From NCBI GenBank assembly GCA_028688145.1, contig JAQTYU010000001.1, positions 392,284-456,283 on the forward strand: 64,000 nt of DNA. Direction: 5' to 3'. Both the position numbers and the translations under genes were made by a program. Source of the DNA: Thiotrichaceae bacterium. Its GTDB lineage: Bacteria; Pseudomonadota; Gammaproteobacteria; Beggiatoales; Beggiatoaceae. How positions within the stretch are numbered: the first letter of the stretch is position 1; every line of letters starts with the position of its first letter. The notes under the pieces are model-generated. The model was not told where the DNA came from. It did no database searches and saw nothing but the letters and a program-made list of their open reading frames with translations. This document shows, one piece after another, positions 1-8,142 of this stretch.

Positions 1-684
1 TTGCCAGTCAGTGATGATGCCGCCCGCATTTTCCACAATCGGCACAAGCGCACAATAATCATAAGGCGACAACGAAGCTTCAACCACAATATCCACAAAA
101 CCCGTCGCAAGCAGCGCGTAAGCATAACAATCACCGCCATAAATCGGGGTTTTAATCGAATCACGCACATTGGCAAAACCTTGAACATGTTCAGGTTTCA
201 CAAACATGTGGGGCGAAGTCGCGTATAAAATCGCTTGTGACAAATCCGCACAAGCACGCACTTTCACCGCTTGCGTGTTCAAACTGGTGGGCAAATCCAC
301 ACCGCCCATCCAACGTTCCCGCAAAATCGGCTGGTCTAAAACCCCGAGCACAGGTTTTCCATGATGCAACAGCGCAATCAATGTTCCGAATAAAGGCTTA
401 CCCGTGATAAACGATTTCGTGCCATCAATCGGGTCAATCACCCAGACATATTCTGCATCACACTGCGTTTGTCCAAACTCTTCACCATAAATACCGTGCT
501 CAGGATACGCCTGCGTAATTAAAGCACGTAAAGTTTGTTCAACTTCTCTGTCGGCAATGGTCACGGGGCTGCTGTCTGCCTTGTCGTCCACAGCAATTGG
601 AGTGCGAAAATAACGCCGAATCACCGTGCCGCTGGCATCTGCCAAACGTTGCACCAAGCCCAAAATTTCGGGGGACAAGCTCAT
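1..684 (-). CDS. hisN: Histidinol-phosphatase-like inositol monophosphatase family protein (partial)
   Basis: Mg2+-dependent phosphatase of the inositol monophosphatase fold; 228 codons are visible and the C-terminus lies beyond the left edge. Metal-binding motif [12 protein letters not shown] lies at about residues 81-92, and the second motif [17 protein letters not shown] near 207-223. The wording of these motifs ([12 protein letters not shown], then FGTLIAL) is closer to the HisN histidinol-phosphatase branch than to SuhB or CysQ. In that branch the enzyme removes phosphate from L-histidinol phosphate in the cytoplasm. The ATG overlaps the stop codon of the upstream trm112-like gene by four bases (ATGA), implying translational coupling and membership of the exbB-exbD-lpxK operon. 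The family is confident; the exact substrate is inferred. Confidence 0.85.
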   Translation of the reverse strand, partial: MSLSPEILGLVQRLADASGTVIRRYFRTPIAVDDKADSSPVTIADREVEQTLRALITQAYPEHGIYGEEFGQTQCDAEYVWVIDPIDGTKSFITGKPLFGTLIALLHHGKPVLGVLDQPILRERWMGGVDLPTSLNTQAVKVRACADLSQAILYATSPHMFVKPEHVQGFANVRDSIKTPIYGGDCYAYALLATGFVDIVVEASLSPYDYCALVPIVENAGGIITDWQ

Positions 685-869
685 GATAAGCTTTCCATTT
701 CTTCCAAGCTGAGAGTGCGGGCTTCTTCGGCAATTAAATTGGGGATGCCGTCTTGAATCGGATAGGCGAGGCGCGAGGCTTTACACCACAATTCTTGGCG
801 ATCCGCCTTGTAAATTAAAGGGGCTTTAGTGACGGGACACACCAGAATTTCTAAGAGTTTTCTGTCCAT
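681..869 (-). CDS. Trm112/YcaR family small zinc-ribbon-like protein
   Basis: A 62-aa protein beginning [18 protein letters not shown] and containing the DGIPNLI motif typical of the Trm112/YcaR (UPF0434) family. Family members are small partners or activators of methyltransferases; in enterobacteria ycaR lies between lpxK and kdsB. Only one cysteine of the N-terminal pair (CPVT) is kept, with a second (LWCK) further on, so zinc binding is uncertain. Two adjacent ATGs exist; the second (869) is six bases from an AAGGA ribosome site and is preferred over 872. The start lies inside the lpxK C-terminus (about 44 bp overlap) and the stop overlaps the hisN start by four bases, so the genes are tightly coupled. 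Confidence 0.85.
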   Translation of the reverse strand: MDRKLLEILVCPVTKAPLIYKADRQELWCKASRLAYPIQDGIPNLIAEEARTLSLEEMESLS

Positions 870-1845
870 CATGATTCCTTTTGTGTAAAAGCTGTAAGAG
901 TTTTTCCCCAAACGGGGCAGGCAAACGCGCCGTGATTGGCAAATACCAAGCATTTTCCCCCGCAAATAAACGACATTTCACTGCATCTTTTTCAGTCATA
1001 ATTACGGGCAAGTTGTCAGTAAATTGCAAATCTGGGGCTTGATAAGCGTGGTGGTCGGGGAAAATGTGCGGGTGTACTTTTAAACCTAAGTCGCGCAAGC
1101 GATTGAAAAAGCGTTCAGGATGTCCAATTCCTGCGACGGCATGAACACTGCGCCCGCGCCATGTGGTCAAGACTTCGTTTAATTCGGGATTTTGCAAGTT
1201 AGTTAAAACTTTAGATTCGTATTGCATCGCATATTCATGACTGCCTGCCATGCCTTTGGTGACGATAAAATCCACTTCACGCAAACGGCTGACAGGTTCA
1301 CGCAACGCGCCCGCAGGCAAACAGCGACGATTGCCATAACGGCGTTCACCGTCCACCACAGCAATTTCAATGTCGCGCTGCAAAGCATAATGCTGCAAGC
1401 CGTCGTCGCTGATAATCACATCGCAGTCATGATGCGCTAATAAAGCTTGCACCGCTAAAATACGTTGCGGCGCGACTGCCACAGGACACGCGCCATGACG
1501 CGCTAATAAAATCGGTTCATCACCTACCACTTTGGGATCGCTGTCGGGGCGCACGGCTTGCGGATAAGTCGTGGCTTCGCCTTTATAACCCCGGCTGATA
1601 ATCGCAGGTTTGAAACCTTGGGCTTTCAGAAATTGGGCAATCCAAATTACTAAAGGGGTTTTGCCCGTGCCGCCCACGCTGAGATTACCAACAATAATCA
1701 CGGGCACGGCGGGGCGATAACTGGGTAATATTTTCCAACGATACAGCACACGACGCAAACGTACTACCGCACAAAATAACCACGCCAGCGGTAATAAGGC
1801 ATAACTCAAGGGGTGGTTACTGTACCAAATCGCATCCCAGCGCAT
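826..1845 (-). CDS. lpxK: Tetraacyldisaccharide 4'-kinase LpxK
   Basis: Inner-membrane-associated kinase that phosphorylates the 4' position of the lipid A disaccharide precursor with ATP. The 339-aa protein starts [20 protein letters not shown], with a hydrophobic N-terminal anchor, then the Walker A motif [12 protein letters not shown] near residues 54-65 and the typical [12 protein letters not shown] segment. The length suits the family (about 320-340). An upstream extension is possible, but the chosen ATG lies one base after the exbD stop and matches the family N-terminus. Its presence after exbB-exbD is a conserved gammaproteobacterial arrangement and fixes the cell as a lipid A producer. 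Confidence 0.95.
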   Translation of the reverse strand: MRWDAIWYSNHPLSYALLPLAWLFCAVVRLRRVLYRWKILPSYRPAVPVIIVGNLSVGGTGKTPLVIWIAQFLKAQGFKPAIISRGYKGEATTYPQAVRPDSDPKVVGDEPILLARHGACPVAVAPQRILAVQALLAHHDCDVIISDDGLQHYALQRDIEIAVVDGERRYGNRRCLPAGALREPVSRLREVDFIVTKGMAGSHEYAMQYESKVLTNLQNPELNEVLTTWRGRSVHAVAGIGHPERFFNRLRDLGLKVHPHIFPDHHAYQAPDLQFTDNLPVIMTEKDAVKCRLFAGENAWYLPITARLPAPFGEKLLQLLHKRNHDGQKTLRNSGVSRH

Positions 1846-1846
1846 A

Positions 1847-2287
1847 TTATTTACTGTCGGTAACTTTTTGTTCGTATTCAAGGCTTACTACATAATTCAA
1901 CGTACCAACCATTTGAACGGCTCTGAGCATCTCCTCATAAGGTGCTTTTGCATCACCGCTAATAATCACAACTGGGTTAGGATTATTTCCTGCCTCTTTT
2001 TGTAAGGCACGTTTCAGAGTTTCTGCATCATTGTTGATTAAAGTGTGTTGCGCATCATTAATTGCATACTCACCTTTAGCATTGATAATTACTCTAATAG
2101 GCTGGTTTTCGGTGCTTTTATGTTCTGAGCTATTGGCTTCACCATGAGGTAAAATAATATCAATCATGCCTTTCTGATTGAAAGTTGTGGTCATCATGAA
2201 AAACACCAGCAGCAAGAACAAGGTGTCAATCAAGGGCACTAAATTGATATGCGGGTCTTTGTGTGCTTGGCGGCGACGCAGCTTCAT
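1847..2287 (-). CDS. exbD: ExbD/TolR family biopolymer transport protein
   Basis: A 146-aa protein with one N-terminal membrane segment (about residues 18-38) carrying the NLVPLIDTLFLLLVFF motif, whose aspartate is the proton-path residue of the ExbD/TolR family, followed by a periplasmic domain. With ExbB it forms a proton-driven motor that energises a TonB or TolA partner. The start at 2287 is one base after the exbB stop; the reading frame extends further upstream but the family begins MKLRRR. Next to lpxK, such ExbD copies are often of unknown partner; a tonB gene is not in the window. Confidence 0.93.
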   Translation of the reverse strand: MKLRRRQAHKDPHINLVPLIDTLFLLLVFFMMTTTFNQKGMIDIILPHGEANSSEHKSTENQPIRVIINAKGEYAINDAQHTLINNDAETLKRALQKEAGNNPNPVVIISGDAKAPYEEMLRAVQMVGTLNYVVSLEYEQKVTDSK

Positions 2288-2288
2288 G

Positions 2289-2912
2289 CTAATTACCTTC
2301 GGTTTCACGGTCGCCGTGTAAAGTGTCAATCAGTTTTAAGGCTTCTTGTTCCATAGAAACCACCAGTTCATCCACCAAACCCCGGAAATAGCGGTAAAAC
2401 ACCACGGTCGGAATCGCGACGGCTAAGCCTGCGGCGGTGGCGATTAAGGCTTCTGATAAACCTGCGGATAAGGCACTGGGATTGCCTAAACCGACCACGC
2501 CAATTGCGGCAAACATGCGGATAATCCCTGTGACTGTGCCAAATAAACCCAGCAGCGGTGCGATTTCTGCAATCGTGCCCAAGGTGTTCAAATAGCGTTC
2601 TAATTCATGCACGATTTGGCTGCCGACTTCTTCAACGCTGGCTTTCATCATCTCGCGCCCGTGATCCATATTCACCAAACCTGCGGCGAGCACTTTCCCC
2701 AAGGGCGAGTTATTGCGTAAGATTTCCAGACGTTTATTGTCTACCTTCCCGCCTTCTTGCACCCATTTACTGACTTGTTGAGTCAGCCCCGAGGGCAACA
2801 CGTAACGACGGCGTAAACTCCAGAAACGTTCAATGATAATAGTCATTGCAATGACGGAGCATAAGAGGATGGGATACATTACCCAACCACCCGCTTTAAG
2901 GATTTCAAACAT
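2289..2912 (-). CDS. exbB: ExbB/TolQ/MotA-family proton channel protein
   Basis: A 207-aa inner-membrane protein with an N-terminal membrane segment (about residues 10-28) and two further segments near 108-135 and 150-172, the topology of ExbB/TolQ. The sequence IAEIAPLLGLFGTVTGII around residues 114-131 is the signature of the family. It is the first gene of a minus-strand operon with exbD, lpxK, the Trm112-like gene and hisN. It would form the stator channel with ExbD. No tonB or tolA gene is adjacent; a possible client in this window is the btuB-like receptor at 45017-46804. Confidence 0.93.
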   Translation of the reverse strand: MFEILKAGGWVMYPILLCSVIAMTIIIERFWSLRRRYVLPSGLTQQVSKWVQEGGKVDNKRLEILRNNSPLGKVLAAGLVNMDHGREMMKASVEEVGSQIVHELERYLNTLGTIAEIAPLLGLFGTVTGIIRMFAAIGVVGLGNPSALSAGLSEALIATAAGLAVAIPTVVFYRYFRGLVDELVVSMEQEALKLIDTLHGDRETEGN

Positions 2913-3224
2913 AATTACTTACCGATGCGTGATAAAAGAGGAGTCATGCAGAATTGTTATTTGTGGGGGCGTGTGACCGCGCTTTGAAGTGCTGATTTTA
3001 GCTAAATTTAGTAATGCGTTTAGCACACCCACTAAATCGCGATATAATAACAACATTTGGTGAGAAGCGCACATTATAGCGGAATTCCGACAGACTCCAT
3101 AAAGTCTGAATCAGGATTCACAGGATTAAAGGATTTTCAGAATGAAAGAAAAAAGTTCAACTTTTCCTATCAATTAATTTTTTAGGTTAACCCTATAAAT
3201 CCTGATTTAGTGCGTAGGGTGTAT

Positions 3225-3249
3225 AAGGCATAGCCGCCATACACCTTTA
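3225..3249. repeat. Short direct repeat, copy 1
   Basis: The phrase GGCATAGCCGCCATACACC occurs here and again at about 4019-4042, in the same orientation, bracketing the orphan gene at 3468-4013. This might be a footprint of cassette insertion or a scattered intergenic repeat. Confidence 0.7.
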
Positions 3250-3250
3250 T

Positions 3251-3436
3251 CTCGTTCCCACGCTCCTGCGTGGGAATGCTTACCTCGTCGCTCCAGCGGC
3301 GAGAACTCTACCAGTATGTTGGATAAAAAGAATAGATGCTTAGATAGTTGCATCAATTTAACTGTTTAGAATTCAGGAATAAACGCGCCGCTGGAGCGAC
3401 GCAATAGGCATTCCCACGCGGGAGCGTGGGAACGAG
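3251..3436. repeat. Inverted pair of composite palindromic repeats (GTTCCCACGC/CGTCGCTCCAGCGGCGAG family)
   Basis: A roughly 53-bp unit at 3251-3303, made of a hairpin on TTCCCACGC...GCGTGGGAA followed by CGTCGCTCCAGCGGCGAG, is repeated in opposite orientation at 3386-3436. The two copies can pair with one another across an AT-rich spacer of about 80 bp. A related unit lies at 61738-61790, and variants of the first hairpin at 47211-47257, 60204-60254 and 60359-60410. This is a dispersed intergenic BIME-like family. Confidence 0.85.
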
Positions 3437-3467
3437 AAAAAAATCGGGATAAATTCAGGTATCCATC

Positions 3468-4013
3468 ATGTCCTTATTAGATTACATCGAACAAAACTTA
3501 TTTTCTGAAAGAATGCTCCCATTTCCTTTCTTGAAAGAAAATTGGATGGCTCATGCTCTCGACTGTGATGCTTTCTTAAATGAGGAGGACTTTAAGCTAG
3601 TTAAAATCTGTATTGATGAAATCACACACGATACATCCATTAAATGTTGTTTAACCTCATTTTTTTATACACCTGATCAGACATACTGGCTTTCCGAATG
3701 GGAAACCCCTTGTGATTGGACAGCATTTAGTGAAAGCATTGAACGTTATTCTTTTGTGAGTTATTCAGGAATGTACTTTTTCGGAAGTTCTGAAAAGTGG
3801 GGAGGTCTTATTGTGGATGGGGAATTCGTTGTTTTAGGAGGGGAAAGCTGTTTTATGAAAAAGTTTGAGGAGCTTTCAGGGGGATATTTAGCACTGAAAG
3901 ACAGATTTGAGAAAAGGGTTTTATTTTATGACGTTCCTTCACGTAAAGCTCGCGCATCTGAAGATGCTTTGTTGAGAGATTTAACGAAAACCCTTTATTC
4001 ACGTTCTTCTTAA
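3468..4013 (+). CDS. Hypothetical protein, repeat-bounded orphan
   Basis: A 181-aa soluble protein without signal peptide or membrane segment; I do not recognise its family. It is rich in aromatic and acidic residues, with a Gly-rich core WGGLIVDGEFVVLGGE near residues 111-126. It is visibly more AT-rich than thiL next to it. It stands alone between an inverted repeat pair (3251-3436) on the left and a short direct repeat shared by both sides (3225-3249 and 4019-4042), which suggests lateral acquisition. The ATG at 3468 has only a weak AGG ribosome site eight bases upstream. The shape (short, acidic, globular) would fit an immunity-type protein, but that is speculation. Confidence 0.7.
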   Translation: MSLLDYIEQNLFSERMLPFPFLKENWMAHALDCDAFLNEEDFKLVKICIDEITHDTSIKCCLTSFFYTPDQTYWLSEWETPCDWTAFSESIERYSFVSYSGMYFFGSSEKWGGLIVDGEFVVLGGESCFMKKFEELSGGYLALKDRFEKRVLFYDVPSRKARASEDALLRDLTKTLYSRSS

Positions 4014-4018
4014 CCCGA

Positions 4019-4042
4019 AAAGGCATAGCCGCCATACACCTT
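4019..4042. repeat. Short direct repeat, copy 2
   Basis: Second copy of the sequence at 3225-3249, immediately after the stop codon of the orphan gene and just upstream of thiL. Confidence 0.7.
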
Positions 4043-4080
4043 TGTAACGACTAAAATATTTATTGAGAATAATAAGCTAC

Positions 4081-5139
4081 ATGGCAAGTGCAGAATTTAA
4101 ACTAATTGCAGATTATTTTACCCACGGTTTTCCCCAACGCCCCGAAGTTGCCTTAAGCGTGGGCGACGATGCCGCCGTGTGTCACGTTCCCGAAGGAATG
4201 CAATTAGCGATTACCGTCGATACTTTGGTGGCGGGCGTACATTTTCCGCTGGAAACCTCAGCCGAAGACATTGGCTATAAAGCCCTTGCAGTGAATCTCA
4301 GTGATTTGGCGGCAATGGGCGCAACGCCCGCATGGATGACTTTGGCATTGACTTGCCCCGAAGTGAATCAAACATGGCTCGGTGAATTTACCCAAGGCTT
4401 GCGCGGTTTGGCAGAATTCGCACAGGTCAGTTTAATCGGCGGAGACACCACACGCGGTAGTTTAACCATTACTTTGCAATTGATGGGATTTGTGCCGTTT
4501 AATCAAGCGATTACTCGCCACGGTGCAAAAGTGGGTGATGCGATTTATGTCACAGGAATGCTGGGTGATGCAGGACTGGGTTTAGCCGCTGTGCAACAAC
4601 AGATTCAACTGCCCAAAGTGCATCATGATTATGTGGTTTCACGCTTAAATCGCCCCACACCGCGCTTAGCGGCTGGTACGGCATTGTTAGGCATTGCCAA
4701 CAGTATGCTCGACATTTCCGACGGTTTAGCGGGCGATTTAGGGCATATTCTCAAAGCCAGCAAGGTGGGCGCGACTTTAGATTTAGCGTGTTTACCGCTG
4801 TCTGAGAGTTTACGCACTCAAATTTCACTTACAGAAGCCCAACGCCTTGCTTTACACGCGGGCGATGATTATGAATTATGTTTCACCGTGCCCGAAGCCA
4901 AGATTGCACAACTTGATAAAGCTCTCGCAGGCACACATTTTACACGAGTAGGAACGATAAGTGCCGAGCAAGGCTTGCGAATCCGCAGTGCCACAGGTCA
5001 AATTCAGACACTGCACGCCCAAGGTTATACGCATTTCGGACAGCCTGTGGTTTGCGGTGATCAGCAGTTCAATGTATCTTCTTATAGTTTTTCCCCAACT
5101 GCGGAGTTGCACATCACGCAAACTCCCCCGAATAATTAG
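4081..5139 (+). CDS. thiL: Thiamine-monophosphate kinase
   Basis: Phosphorylates thiamine monophosphate to the active cofactor thiamine diphosphate using ATP. The 352-aa protein has the PurM/ThiL-type motifs VGDDAAV (about residue 27), DTLVAGVHF (near 47), NLSDLAAMGA (near 70) and GGDTTRG (near 120), plus the late GDDYELCFT motif. The ATG at 4081 is preferred over an in-frame TTG at 4063 because homologues begin near MASAEFKLI. In many gammaproteobacteria thiL follows ribH-nusB; here it stands before aroK after a 60-bp gap, so any nusB linkage has been lost. Confidence 0.95.
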   Translation: MASAEFKLIADYFTHGFPQRPEVALSVGDDAAVCHVPEGMQLAITVDTLVAGVHFPLETSAEDIGYKALAVNLSDLAAMGATPAWMTLALTCPEVNQTWLGEFTQGLRGLAEFAQVSLIGGDTTRGSLTITLQLMGFVPFNQAITRHGAKVGDAIYVTGMLGDAGLGLAAVQQQIQLPKVHHDYVVSRLNRPTPRLAAGTALLGIANSMLDISDGLAGDLGHILKASKVGATLDLACLPLSESLRTQISLTEAQRLALHAGDDYELCFTVPEAKIAQLDKALAGTHFTRVGTISAEQGLRIRSATGQIQTLHAQGYTHFGQPVVCGDQQFNVSSYSFSPTAELHITQTPPNN

Positions 5140-5199
5140 AACGACTTCCAAGAAAATCGTTTATATTTCATAAAATACAATCATTGACGAGGACAGGCA

Positions 5200-5718
5200 G
5201 TGCATATCTCAAATCTATTTTTAGTAGGTCCTATGGGCGTTGGTAAAAGTACCATCGGTCGCCAACTCGCTCAACATTTAGACTTAACGTTTAAAGACAG
5301 TGATCGCGAAATTGAAGAGCATACGGGCGCGTCAATTTCTCTGATTTTTGAATTAGAAGGCGAAGCGGGTTTTCGCAAACGTGAACGCGCCATGATTAGC
5401 AAATTAACCGCAGAAAATCGTTTAGTGCTGTCTACAGGCGGCGGGGTGATTTTAGACCCAGAAAATCGCACCCATCTTAAAAGTCGCGGTTATGTGATTT
5501 ATTTACATGCAGAATTAGAAGAATTACTGTCGCGCCTTGCGCCGCATCGTGGCACACGCCCGCTCTTGGAAACTGAAAATCCTAAAGAACGTTTAGCAGG
5601 CATTTTGGAAGAACGTGAACCCTTATACCGCGAAGTGGCTGATGTGGTGGTGGAAACGGGCGGGCGCAGCATTCAACAAGTGGTGCAAAAAGTTTTAAAA
5701 CACCTGAAGACCAGTTAA
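5200..5718 (+). CDS. aroK: Shikimate kinase
   Basis: Transfers phosphate from ATP to shikimate in the chorismate pathway. The 172-aa protein has Walker A GPMGVGKST (residues 10-18), the shikimate-binding DSDREIE (about 33-39), GFRKRE (near 58) and GGGVILD (near 80), and the lid arginine in HRGTRPLL. The start is GTG, supported by a GAGGA site eight bases upstream. aroB, its usual downstream neighbour, is missing; instead yggS follows after four bases, so the two are probably cotranscribed. Confidence 0.96.
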   Translation: MHISNLFLVGPMGVGKSTIGRQLAQHLDLTFKDSDREIEEHTGASISLIFELEGEAGFRKRERAMISKLTAENRLVLSTGGGVILDPENRTHLKSRGYVIYLHAELEELLSRLAPHRGTRPLLETENPKERLAGILEEREPLYREVADVVVETGGRSIQQVVQKVLKHLKTS

Positions 5719-5722
5719 GCCC

Positions 5723-6412
5723 ATGCCTGAAATCGCCCAAGCTTTGCAACACATTCAGCAGCAAATTCGCGCCGCAGCCTTGCGTTTTCAGCGCGAGCCT
5801 GCCGAGATTCATTTATTAGCGGTTAGCAAAACCCGTCCTGCAGCGGATATTCTCAGTGCGTATCAAGCGGGACAGCGCGATTTTGGGGAAAATTATTTAC
5901 AAGAAGCCTTGTCCAAAATTCAAGCTTTACAAGATTATCCCGCCTTGGTGTGGCATTTTATTGGCGCGCTACAAAGCAATAAAACCCGTGCAATTGCGGA
6001 AAATTTTGCGTGGCTGCATTCCTTGGATGATTTAAACCATGCGCGGCGATTAAATCGGCAACGCCCCGAACATTTGCCTGCGCTGAATATTTGCATTCAG
6101 GTGAATGTCAGTGCCGAACCACAAAAAGCAGGGATTAGTCTTGAAGAATTACCCGCCTTTGCCACTGCTGTCGCCGAAATGCCGCGTTTACGCTTGCGGG
6201 GTTTGATGACTTTGCCCGCGCCTGCTGAAGATTTTGCCGCGCAATGTGTTCCCTTGCGTGCGCTGCATGAAGCGTATCAACAATTACAAGCCCAAGGTTT
6301 TGCCCTTGATACTTTATCGATGGGAATGACCGATGATTTAGATGCAGCAATTGCGGAAGGTTCAACCATGTTGCGCGTGGGCACGGGGATTTTTGGGGCG
6401 CGCTTGAGTTAA
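5723..6412 (+). CDS. yggS: YggS family pyridoxal-phosphate homeostasis protein
   Basis: A 229-aa cytoplasmic PLP-binding protein of the alanine-racemase-like fold; family members buffer PLP and affect amino-acid and vitamin B6 balance without a known catalytic reaction. The PLP lysine is in LLAVSKTRP (residues 31-39); GENYLQEA and the phosphate-binding MGMTDDLDAAI near the C-terminus are typical. It is usually followed by proC and yggT, but here those genes lie 3.2 kb away (9581 onward) behind an IS relic and unrelated genes. The start follows the aroK stop by four bases. Confidence 0.94.
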   Translation: MPEIAQALQHIQQQIRAAALRFQREPAEIHLLAVSKTRPAADILSAYQAGQRDFGENYLQEALSKIQALQDYPALVWHFIGALQSNKTRAIAENFAWLHSLDDLNHARRLNRQRPEHLPALNICIQVNVSAEPQKAGISLEELPAFATAVAEMPRLRLRGLMTLPAPAEDFAAQCVPLRALHEAYQQLQAQGFALDTLSMGMTDDLDAAIAEGSTMLRVGTGIFGARLS

Positions 6413-6427
6413 AAATTACTTGTGTGA

Positions 6428-6780
6428 TAGCACCGATTTGAAGTCTTGTGTAATATGCAAAAGATGAACGATACAAAATCAAAGCAAAACGAGTCCTTAT
6501 TCAAGTAGTCTGAACGATGCGGAGTAAGCAGTCGTTGAAGCTTTGTTAATAAATGAGTTATTACCCAAGAAAAAGCAAACCTGTCCTCAGAAATACCCAT
6601 ATCGCCTTCTCTTTGATGCAATGCTTTACCAGTCCACAAATGACTGTTGTCACTGGGCAGAGAGATGTAAGTCGTGGATTAAGAACTTTGAACGTAGTCT
6701 TGAGAATGCTAATGCAAAACTTAAACTGTGTTTATCATTAAACAACGCGCTCCCTTTTTAAGACTTCAAATGGATTCTAT
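6428..6780 (+). mobile_element. IS5-family (DDE, ATAGAACCG ends) relic, copy A
   Basis: The left end (GCACCGATTTGAAGTCTTGTG) and right end (AGACTTCAAATGGATTCTAT) match the terminal inverted repeats of the fuller copy at 62195-63120. The transposase N-terminus is out of frame and the middle is deleted; what is left joins the start of the gene (YYPRKSKPVLRN) to its last 40 codons ([19 protein letters not shown]). It cannot encode a transposase. It lies directly between yggS and a broken cold-shock gene. Confidence 0.85.
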
Positions 6781-6799
6781 ATCTATAGAGGTTAATGGT

Positions 6800-6956
6800 A
6801 TGCACGCAGGTACGGTAAAGTGGTTTAACGAAGCCAGAGGCTTTGGGTTTATCTCCCCTGCTGATGACAGCAAAGATGTTTTTGTCCATTATTCCCTCAT
6901 TAAAAAATGTAGAATTTGAGTCCCACATAGGATCGAAACAGAGTGACACGCTCTAA
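6800..6956 (+). pseudogene. Cold-shock (CspA-like) protein, internally deleted
   Basis: The open frame begins [17 protein letters not shown] and keeps the RNP1 motif GFGFIS and the RNP2-like DVFVHYS, but it changes frame after about 36 residues and stops at 6919. The other frame continues [13 protein letters not shown] to a stop at 6956, matching the VEFE(V)xxGxKG part of cold-shock proteins. About 15 codons between the two blocks (the segment around EGF.TL.EGQ) are missing. An AGAGG site precedes the ATG and an intrinsic terminator follows. The gene is therefore a relic, unless the 39-residue fragment retains some activity. Confidence 0.75.
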
Positions 6957-6976
6957 GCCCATCACCCGTATTTAAA

Positions 6977-7012
6977 CAAAAAGCCCGCTCTTTTTTAGAA
7001 CGGGCTTTTTTT
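6977..7012. terminator. Intrinsic terminator, probably bidirectional
   Basis: Stem AAAAAGCCCG...CGGGCTTTTT with a short AT-rich loop and T runs on both strands. It lies between the cold-shock relic (plus) and the convergent minus-strand gene at 7028-7810. Confidence 0.85.
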
Positions 7013-7027
7013 ACACTGCTCTCTTGC

Positions 7028-7810
7028 TTAATCCTCAATATAATGTAACCAACGCTGTTCATCTTTATATAATCCATTATATTCCAACCATTTATCGACT
7101 TTTTCTTCGGAGAGTATTTTAAAAAATCGACCAACGGGTACATTAACATCAAATACGCGTTCATAATCCCCCGCATTAATTAAAACCACATCAGGCAAGC
7201 GGTATAAATTGTGTTCTGTGGAAACTTCTTTCACAGTGTCCAATCTATTTTGATGAGGATTGCCATGACAAATTCGGTCACATGCCCCTGTCAGCACCGT
7301 GCCGCCATATTCAGCCGCTAAACTACGCGCCAAAGATAAAATTTCATTGCCTAAAAACCAGTGCGTGTCCCGACGTGGAGATTTAACGGGCGGATTCAAC
7401 AAATTGAGATTTCCCGAGCACCAGCCTGATCCAAATGCCTTCATTTGAAGTATATTCATATCAACTGCATGACCCAACAATAAAACCCTCGCACGCGGAA
7501 AACGTTGTTGAACTTCCTCACGTTCAGGAAATTTTCTTAAAATCTGCTGTAATTCCACTAAAGAATTCGGTGATGCCGTTTCCAGTGTAATTAAGCCTGA
7601 TTTCTCCTCAATTTGACTGAGGATTTCAGCCCGTGCGACGACTGTAAATTGTCCGCTCCGAAATAGATTACATTGCTGCCAAAAGAATTTCAGCTTTCGG
7701 TAGACATTGCGATAAGTATTTCTACATTCACGGTTGACTTTAATGAATAAGGGCACATTCATATCAAGTGCCGGTCGTTTGGTTTTTTTATTATTCGCTA
7801 CGTATTCCAT
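7028..7810 (-). CDS. Hypothetical protein (260 aa)
   Basis: A soluble basic-N-terminus protein that I cannot place in a family. A strong AGGAG site six bases before the ATG and a terminator after the stop indicate a genuine single-gene unit. Visible features are a lysine/arginine-rich first 45 residues, a hydrophobic beta-strand RVLLLGHAVDMNI near 105-117, a glycine-rich GSGWCSGNLNLL near 125-137, and a second strand LPDVVLINAGDYERVF near 205-220. The alternating strands hint at a Rossmann-like or nucleotide-binding fold, but no Walker motif or nuclease signature is evident. It sits in the block that separates yggS from proC. Confidence 0.75.
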   Translation of the reverse strand: MEYVANNKKTKRPALDMNVPLFIKVNRECRNTYRNVYRKLKFFWQQCNLFRSGQFTVVARAEILSQIEEKSGLITLETASPNSLVELQQILRKFPEREEVQQRFPRARVLLLGHAVDMNILQMKAFGSGWCSGNLNLLNPPVKSPRRDTHWFLGNEILSLARSLAAEYGGTVLTGACDRICHGNPHQNRLDTVKEVSTEHNLYRLPDVVLINAGDYERVFDVNVPVGRFFKILSEEKVDKWLEYNGLYKDEQRWLHYIED

Positions 7811-8089
7811 GGAATACTCCTGTCAAAGCGCCGCAACAAGCGGTGTACACATAAGTTGTTGCAGAATCGACCAAACTCTCACTTCAAGCGGGTGAACTTG
7901 TTTGCCATGCAACATACGGACAAACCTACCTAAAAACGCTAACGATATTTTAAAACAGCATTAATTTTAAAAAAAGTAACCCCTAAATCCATTGTTAATC
8001 ATGATGTTTATACAGCGCACGCTATTATCAAGTGATTTAAATAGGGATTGGGGTACATATTTAATATTCAACGATAAAAAGCTAAGGTT
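7811..8089. other. AT-rich intergenic region, no gene seen
   Basis: Upstream region of the 7028-7810 gene and downstream of the acyl-CoA dehydrogenase. It must contain the promoter of the former, but I could not pick out a convincing -35/-10 pair. No ORF, RNA or repeat was recognised. Confidence 0.5.
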
Positions 8090-8117
8090 AAAACGCCCTC
8101 ATTGAACAGGCGTTTTA
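8090..8117. terminator. Intrinsic terminator of the acyl-CoA dehydrogenase gene
   Basis: AAAACGCC...GGCGTTTT hairpin with an 11-base loop just beyond the stop codon of the minus-strand dehydrogenase; an A-rich tract on the plus strand supplies the U-run of the minus-strand transcript. Confidence 0.75.
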
Positions 8118-8142
8118 ACGACTTAAACAACGACTACACTAA

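Noticed and set aside
3853-4035. Minus-strand frame over the 181-aa gene end
   Set aside because: No homology and no ribosome site; shadow of the plus-strand gene.
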